The translations under genes were made by a program, and so were the position numbers. From Euryarchaeota archaeon UBA552 (GTDB lineage: Archaea > Thermoplasmatota > Poseidoniia > Poseidoniales > Thalassarchaeaceae): 54,176 nucleotides of DNA. The notes beneath the pieces were generated by a model. It ran no database searches and had not been told where the DNA came from. It saw only the letters and a list, made by a program, of their open reading frames with translations. The stretch lies in assembly GCA_002499585.1 (NCBI GenBank), contig DAMH01000019.1:50143-104318 (forward strand). Direction: 5' to 3'. This document shows, in pieces, positions 44,801 through 53,800 of this stretch (its first letter is position 1; each line of letters starts with the position of its first letter).

Positions 44801-47800
44801 GCATGCGCGGTCGGAGCAGACGGTAGCGTCTGGTGCTGGGGCAGCAACGCAGAGGGCCAGCTGGGAACCGGCAGCACGGCCTCGACCGGCAGCCCCGCAC
44901 CCGCTGAGATGCCGGCAAACGTCAGGGCCACCTCGGTCTCCGCAGGCCTTGAGCACACATGCGCGACTACATCGAAGGGCAGGGTGTTGTGCTGGGGCAC
45001 CGGCACATCCGGGCAGTTGGGGCAAATTTCCATGCCAGGCATGCCTGCAGGTTTTTCATCAGGGGGGGAGTTACGCGCTGAGCTTGCTGATTACCCAATG
45101 ACGACTTCGTATTACGACAACACCCGGGGGTATGTCGCTTCAAGTACCAATCAGGGCGTTCACAACTCACGCTCCGGGATGATCATCCCCGGCCCGATAT
45201 CCCAGTGGGGCGGTACAGGCACCCACACGGTGTCCTTTGACTGGAGAGCGAGCTCCGAGGGCTGCTCCGACTACGCAGTCTTGGGCAGAGTCTCAGCAAC
45301 AGCCATCCAAAATGACAACACCCGGTGCAACGGTGGGTGGGCCTCCCATAGCCGATCCTACTCCGACTCGACTGAGAACATAGGCTGGTGGTTCTTCAAG
45401 GACCATTCAGTCCACTCGAATGATGACACGATGTATGTCGACAACATCGTCGTGAGGGACCAGACCGGCACCATCGTCTATGAGCAGGACTTCGAAACCC
45501 TCCCCGCTGATACCTACAGTATCCCCACACCCGCGTACGCAACTCCCTCTACGAAGATCTTCGAGGAGGTCAGCGCCGGATCGAGACATACCTGCGCCCT
45601 CGACTCTCAGAGTCAGGCGTGGTGCTGGGGCTACAACGGCGGAAGCTCCGAAATGACTCTCGGGAGCCCCTCCCTGACCGCGGGCAACTCGACCGCCCTT
45701 GTGCTGGTCGACCTCACGGGAGAGGGCTCACAGATCGACTCGATGCCGGGATTGCGTTCCATATCCGCCGGCCAGGACGTCACATGCGGACTTGTAGACT
45801 CCGGGACGGAGACGATCTGCTGGGGCGAGGGCGTCAACGAAGACGAGCTCCTCGGCGCAGCCTCCTCCAGCCACAACGGCACCTATGCGGACCTGGGCTC
45901 GACCGGAGACAGGCACACCGGGGTGTCGGTCGGAATCGAGCACGCCTGCGCTGTGGTTGAGTCGACCATCGAGTGCTGGGGCCGTGAATCCTCAGGGGAG
46001 CTCGGAGATGCGGGAGCGCAGTCGTCCAACCCGACGTCCCCTGTCACAGCGGTCATCGGCTACGGGACGCCCGTGGAGGTCTCAGTTGGCCACGACGCCA
46101 CTTGCGCGGTACTCAGGGTATCCGCATCCGACTCATTCAACAGGATAGGTTGCTGGGGGGAATCCGGTTCCGGTCAAATGGGATCGGGGTCCATGCCGGA
46201 CCAGACATCGGGGCCAGACAGCGAGGGGAGGCTCGTGGAATACACGTCGACCTCCCCTGTTCAGAGCCATCTCTCGAGCAGCGCTATCGAGAAGTCCCCG
46301 TCCTCCGTAGACCAGTTGGAAATGGGCTACGATCATACTTGCACGGTGTCCGTCTACGGGCTCGTAAAGTGCAGGGGCCAGAACAGCCAAGGCCAACTGG
46401 GCATAGGGAGCACTACGCACACTGGAACCAGTGGAACGATGCCATGGACGGATCTCGGGAGCAATCGGACCGTCTCCCAGCTATCGACCGGGAAAAACTT
46501 CAATTGCGCGATAATCGATGGTGGCGATGTCAAGTGCTGGGGCTACAACGGCTACGGAAATCTTGGGCTGGGATCCACCACCACCTGGGGCGACGGCCCC
46601 AGTGAGATGGGCGACAGCCTCCCGACATTGACCCTCGGCCAGCCGGCGGTCGACGTGTCCGCCGGCTACGATCATGCATGCGCGGTACTGCTCGATGGCA
46701 CGCTCAAGTGCTGGGGCCACAACAACTACGGACAGCTCGGGCTCGGTCATACGGGCACAATGACATCCCCGACGACGGTCTACCTTGGCACAGGCATGGT
46801 CGCGAAGGACGTCGAGGCGGGCACCCAAGAGACATGCGTCGTCATGGTGTCCGGGCAGGTCAAGTGTTGGGGCCGCGATCATAGCGGCGTTCTCGGAAAC
46901 CCTGGCAGCGGGCAGTATTCCGATTACTTCGGCAACGAACCCGGCGAGACCGGGGACGCACTCCCATTCATCGATTTCGGGCCCGACAGGACCGCGGTCT
47001 CGCTGTCGCTCAATTCCTACACCGCCTGCGCCACTCTGACCGACGCCACAACCGTCTGCTGGGGAGAGGGTAACCAGGGACAGCTGGGTATCCAGAGCTC
47101 CTCCTCCGTAGGGGGGAACTCCGATCTGGACGGGGACGGGTTCGCCGACGACATGGGCGAGCAGCTCATCGACGTGCGGCTGTTGAACAGCAGCAGCTGG
47201 CAGCCTTCCTACCAAGTGGATCCGGTGGCCCAGGTCTCCGTCGGGAGCGGAACCAACTTCGCCTGTGCCGTCGGGATATCCGGGAACGTATGGTGCTGGG
47301 GCGCGGACGACTATCAGGTGCTAGGGAACGGCAATAGCCACGGATCCTACAATGCGGGGAGGCTGGTCGAGATGTCCCCCCATTCCGCAGAGGCCGTTGA
47401 AGCCGGTGGTTTTTCGGCATGCATGCTGACCGTCTCTTCCAAGGTCATGTGCTGGGGATATAGCCGGTACGGGCAACTAAAGGACACCTCGTCCCAAGAA
47501 CAAATTCCTCGGCCCATTCTGACAGACTTCGACCTTCACAGCGGCGACGCCGACCTCGACGGATGGCTAGACCTGTGGGACGACGATGACGACAACGATG
47601 GATTCCTTGACGCTCAGGACGCATTCCCGCTCGACGCGTGCGCCCATCTGGACACCGACGGCGACGGGATGCCGGACGAGGTCCTCTCATCATGCCAGTC
47701 CCCCCTGACGCAAGACGACGACGACGACGGCGACGGCTGGTCCGACGCTGACGAGGCAGCTTGCGGGACGGAGTCGAAACAGGCATACTCCCTTCCCGGC

Positions 47801-50800
47801 GATCCGGACGGCGATGGGCTGTGCAACGCCATCGACGACGACGACGACGGCGACGGTTGGTCCGACGAGGAAGAATGGGCCTGCGAGACCAGAAACAACG
47901 CGCGCTCCTTCTCGCCTCACTCCAACTACGGCCCCGCGAGCGCATACCTGTACGGGGCGACATTGGAGTACAATCAGGGAAGCCTCTGGCTTGTCGCTGG
48001 TCATTCCAACAGTGACGTCTCCGTCTACGAGTACTCCGATACCACGCACGACAACACCCCTGTCTATCACTATAATGACGATTTCAGATACAACCACAAG
48101 ATGGAGGCGTTCGTCTATGACGACAAGATGTACGTTTCGGGCACTGAAGGCGTGTATGAAATGCCGCCCGATGGATCGAGCCCAATCAGGATCTACGAAC
48201 GCGGCTATTCATCGGGCTCATACCACGCTGAAGCCGCGCTGTCCTCCAACGGGACCATGTACGTGTTCGACTACAATCACATCGATGCACACTACCTTGA
48301 GTCCGGGGAAGACTCCGCACAGATCGTACCCCGTCCGCGAGACGACTCTCAGGAATTCCAACTGGCAGTGAGTCCGGCCGGAGTCCTAAGTGCCGCTGAC
48401 TGGAGAAGCACGGGAGACCCCTCAACCACGGGCTGGTACGTCTACGACTGGGACGGGTCATCGTGGTCGGGGACGCTCGTGCATCCCGAAACATCCGAAG
48501 GCTACAGCCACTACCGTCAGGCCGAGTACATCATCGACTCGAGCGGCGGGCAGCATCTCGCATACCTCAACAGCGCCGGTGATCTAAGGTATCTCACCGA
48601 CTCGACATCCTCTGACGGGACATGGACGCTACAGCTCTCCGACTCGATAGACGAGACAGTCAACCACAAGAGGGGGGGTATGGCAATGGAGGTCACCGAT
48701 GACGGCGACGTTCACATTATATTCTACGATTCATCTGACAATGACCTCTACCACTCGAGGCGCATCGACGGTAACTGGTTCTCGACCTCCATATGGGACT
48801 TCGACACAGATGAGGCTTACTACAACGGCATCGATATGGTCCTGGACGACCAAGGCGATCCCCGGATATACGCACAGGTAGATTATGCCCAGGGGGATGC
48901 GAGGATGATCTACTACGGATCCTTCTCAGACCCCTCCACGGATAACGGCTCGATCCCATCGGACTCCAACTCGGACGGAATCTGCGACCCACTGGCTGCT
49001 GCGGTCTTGGACTACGGGCAGGGCCTAACCTTCGAGATGGGCTTCGATGCCTCATTCACACCCTTGTACGAGGGATTGCTGCCCACATCCATATCGATCA
49101 GCCCCTCGCTCCCAACAGGCGTCTCGATGGATTCCGCCACCGGCGTCATCTCCGGCACCCCTGTCTACCCGGATCCGGACGGGACCACCTACACTGTCAC
49201 GACGACATCCTCCAACGACGTATGGTTCGGACAGATCGAGATCAGGGTAATGGATGCCCCGCCGATGATATCCGATATCGCGACATTATCCTACTATGAC
49301 ACAACCAGGGCCAGGGATTACGACTCCTACGGGGTTGAGTACGATGAAGATGGGAACTCCTACGTGGCCGCTATGCGGGCAGAAAGCTCCTGCGGCAGCG
49401 AGGCCCAAGTGTATAAGCGCAACGCTGACGGGATATTGCAATGGTGCACTGCTTTCACATCACTCGACGGATTGCCGGGCACCAATCTCGATTCTGCGAT
49501 CCGGGGCATGAAGATTGCCCCGGACGGCTCCATCGTCGTCACAGTTGTGCAGAGCGGAGATCTACAGGTGAGTTACAATCACCGGACCTCCAACCCTGTG
49601 GCTTATGATATCCACGACTCCAACATGATGGGATTCGGCGTGGTAAAGCTCGATCCCTCGACGGGCGCGCCGCTGTGGACACGGCTCTCGAACGCCACCT
49701 TGCACTATGACGGCACCCCTATCGACCCAGCGCTGGAAAACTACCACTCCTCGTACGGGTCCGCCTGGATCCGAGACTCCCTCAGCATCGACGACTCGGG
49801 CTCCATAACCTTCTCTTACAACGCCATGGATTACAATTCGGGAACCTACGACATGGGACTAATGTTCGCAGGATTGGAGATCCCGACCGACACTGCATGC
49901 ACCCAAACTAACGGTGCCGTCAACTCCCGGGTATCGGCGGGCGTTATCCAGCTCTCGTCACAGGGGGAATTGGAGTGGCTCGTTGAAGCGATCCCGATGA
50001 ACGGCTCGTCATGCAACAGTTGGCACTCGGACTATTATCTGGGCAATGCCGCTGTCGGCAGTAGCTACCCCGGTGACGCCAGGACCGTCTCCACCGCCCA
50101 CCCCGATGGGACAGTCAGCCTAGCCGTCCCCTTCATGAGTAGTATTTCGATAGGCGGCATAGTCGTCGATGGGCACAATGCCACCGACGGCTCGTACAGC
50201 CTCGCTATCGCCCGCATTTCACAGGGCGGGCAGGTCCTGTGGGCGGATGCCGTCACCTCTCTGGATAGTGGCATGAGCGCGTTCAATGCAGGGACCAGCA
50301 ACTATCTCAAATCCGACTGGGCATCCATGCTCACATATCCCAACGGAGACCTCGGGATCGTCTTCTCAGACAGGGATTACACCAACCGCGACAACTCCGC
50401 CCCGACGATAAGCTTCCTCGGAGAGGAGCGAACCCCCGCGACAGCGTCATGGCTCGCAGTGGCAAGGGTCGACTCGACCGGCACGATGGTGTGGTTGAAC
50501 GTCATCGAGGGATCAGGCCTCTCCGACAGGTATGGCACATTGCACTCCGTCATCGATGAAAGCGACACGATGAGGGTACTCGTCGAGCGTGAGGTTTACG
50601 ACTCAAGCAAGACATGGGACACCGATTTCGGCAGCCTAAGGATGCTGCACATCGACGAGCTGGGCAGGTTGTCGGCGACCTCAGCCTCAACCGGGACCAG
50701 CTACTGGAATTACCTTGGCCAGACCGAGTTCAACGATATAGCAATCCACCCGTCGGGAGACACTGTCATCATGGGGAAGCCGTACAACCAGAAGTGGGGG

Positions 50801-53800
50801 AAGCAGACTGCATCTACGACACTCTCCGATGGTCAGTCAATCGGGAATACCGGCGGCCTCTTCAGGCTCTTCAACAGCATAAGCCACGAGGCTGAGAACA
50901 ACTTCGCGATCCATCAGCAGGCGAACCAATTGGTGGCCGAATCCGACGGAAGCCTGTCCAGTTGGGCCATCTTGGAGGGCACCCTGCCACAGGGGCTCAC
51001 CTTGAACACCAACTCCGGGACAATATCGGGATCCCCGACATCACTGACAACACCGGGGCAGGAGGCCGACATAACCCTCCGACAGAGCGTCAGCGTGGGC
51101 GGGGAATCGATCTACCGGACCCTCGACGTGACCGTCATCGTCGCCGACAGGGCACCCGAGGTCCTCTACGACACGGTCGGTAAGAAGGGCTGGACCACCG
51201 GCACCTCGAGCGGCACGGAACACTACCCGTTCGAAACAGCAATCCTCAATGGCCTATACATGCTTGGTAGTACAAACCAGTTCGTGGCCGATTCTATAGC
51301 CAGTATCGAGAGGACGGTCAGCGTCCCGTCCGGCACATCTGCTGATTTCAAGATCAGATGGGGCACATCGTCCGAGTCCGCAGACCGAATGGAGCTGTGG
51401 ATCGACAATGTGTACATCGCCTCCAAGCACGGCAGTATGACAACCCAGACATTCGAGATCACAGAGGGCGAGCACACGGTCCAGGTGAGGTATGTCAAGA
51501 ACTCCAATACAGACGGCGGGTCGGATACCGGCTTCATCTCCGAGGCGTCGTTCCTTGTCCGGGGTACCACCAACGCGCTGTTCCCGGGTTCGATCGTGTA
51601 CTTCGAACCCTCGACCCTTGAGCTCACAAGAGGGATCCCAATGGACATATTCGAACCCCTCGAGGTTGAGTACTCCGAGTTCCTCCACGAATACATCGCG
51701 AGACCTGAACTACCGCCTTCACTCAACTTGAACGGCATTTCCGGGGCCCTATCCGGGACCCCCTCCGTCAATACCCACGCACCCTGGGACGATCTAACGG
51801 CGCTTGCGGAGACTTACGATCTGAGGGCCTGCAATGACTGGCACACCAGATACCCCGGCTACAATCCCGTGTGCGACGATAACCCCATCGATATAACGAT
51901 CGTGGAGCAGAAGCCAGACTTCTCCTACGGTGTATTGAACGAAGTCGAACTCCCGAGGGACCTCTACGCGGAACTGACTCCCACCAACTCGGGCGGGGAG
52001 TCCAGCTTCTGGATGCTTGAAGGTGAACTGCCCTACGACTTGAGCTTCGATCACCGCTCAGGCAAGATACACGGGAACCCATACCTCATCACAGCACCCA
52101 TCTCCCTGAGCATCACCGCAGTCAACACCGGCGGAACGACAACAGTCGATGTCACTCTGTCAGTTGTCGGAGACGCCATTTCCCTGTCCTTCCCCACTCC
52201 GTCGATTGAACTCGTGCAGGGACAGGAAATGCAGCCATTTGCGGGGCAGACGAGTGGTGCCAGTGTTCAGTTATGGCTGATTTCACCCAACCTCCCCGAC
52301 GGGCTCTCGTTTGGAGACGAAAACGGAACAATCTGGGGCACTCCAGAGGCCACCATGCCACTCACTCCATACACCGTTCAGGTTATCTCCGGAACCAGCG
52401 CTGATTCAGCGACACTCCTCATCAGTGTGGTCCCCGACACTGAGGGTGACAGGGACCTAGACGGCTGGAAGGACGAGATAGAGGCTATTTGCAACACTGA
52501 CCCAGATCTAGCGGAAAGCCAACCGTCGGACATAGACTCAGACGGTGTGTGCGACCACCTCGACTCGGACAGGGACGGGGACGGTGAGACCGATGAGCGA
52601 GAGGAGCGCTGTGGCAGCGATCCGAGCGACCCCAACAGCCTACCACCCGACCAGAACGAAAACGGATTCTGCGATGCAGAAGAGGAGGACAGAGACAACG
52701 ATGGAATACTGGACTTCCTTGACGCGTTCCCTGATGACAGCTCCGCGAACAGGGACACCGATGGAGACGGAATGCCAGACGAAATCATCGGAGATTCCAC
52801 CAGCACTCCCCCCCTGATCGAAGATACAGACGACGACGGTGACGGATGGCTCGATCTGGACGAGTCGCTTTGCGGTTCCAACCCCAAACGCTTGTCGGAC
52901 TTCCCTCCGGACATGGATGGGGACATGATATGCGACACCCTGGATGACGACATAGACGGCGACGGATGGCTGAACGAGGTCGAGACAGGAATCTGTGGAG
53001 GCAACCCCCTGGATATTGACATCACGCCACTTGACATGGACGGGGACATGATCTGCGACGCTCTCGACGACGACATAGACGGCGACGGATGGACCAATGA
53101 GGTCGAGAACAGGACTGCCTGCGGATCCACGGACATATTCGACTCCAGCGACTACCCCGCGGACGGAGATAACGATGGCATATGCGATGGTGAGGACATA
53201 ACCCCCTCCTCATCCCTCTCCAGCATAACCGACATGTGGTGGCTGTGCTGCCTACTGCTACTCCTCCTCCTCCTTCTCGGGCTGATCCCCTTGTGGAGAG
53301 GCCGTAACAAGACGGTTCTCGACCAGTTAGCTGGACCAGAACCCCCCAACACAACATCCAAGCCCAAGTTCTCAAGCGGAGCGGGGACGAAGTCCGACCC
53401 ATTCGTTCTGGAGCCCTCAATGGGGGTGCCCGCAGGTGGCAGAACAATCTGTTCGGAACTCATCACGATCAGGAACATCGATCCGAACAACATCGTCCCC
53501 GTCACTGACCGGAACGAGGGCACAAACGGCTACAGATTCAACCTGACCAGCGAGGAGCATCAAGAGAGCGATAACGACCTACTAATGCCCGACGACCAGG
53601 GTAAGGTGACCTTCAGGTTCGAGTTCGAGGACAGGGTCCCCACCCGGGGAGGTGCGACATACGAATCCAGATATCGGGTTGGCACCGGATCGGTCCACTT
53701 CCTCTGGAGGGTGACGGTGGACCCCGAACCTGGTTATGCGGCCACTGAAGAAGAGATGGTGGCCATTCAGACCGAGCAGCGTCGCCTGGCAGAGGAGGCC

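Noticed and set aside
47575..47875. GAC-rich runs that resemble microsatellite or simple-sequence repeats
   Set aside because: They encode poly-Asp calcium loops in frame with regular D-x-D-G spacing, so coding explains them.
43689..47963. Forward-strand open frames out of register with the giant gene (for example near 43717, 45885, 46102)
   Set aside because: Arg/His/Pro-rich sequences with no domains, lying over repeats that read correctly in the main frame.
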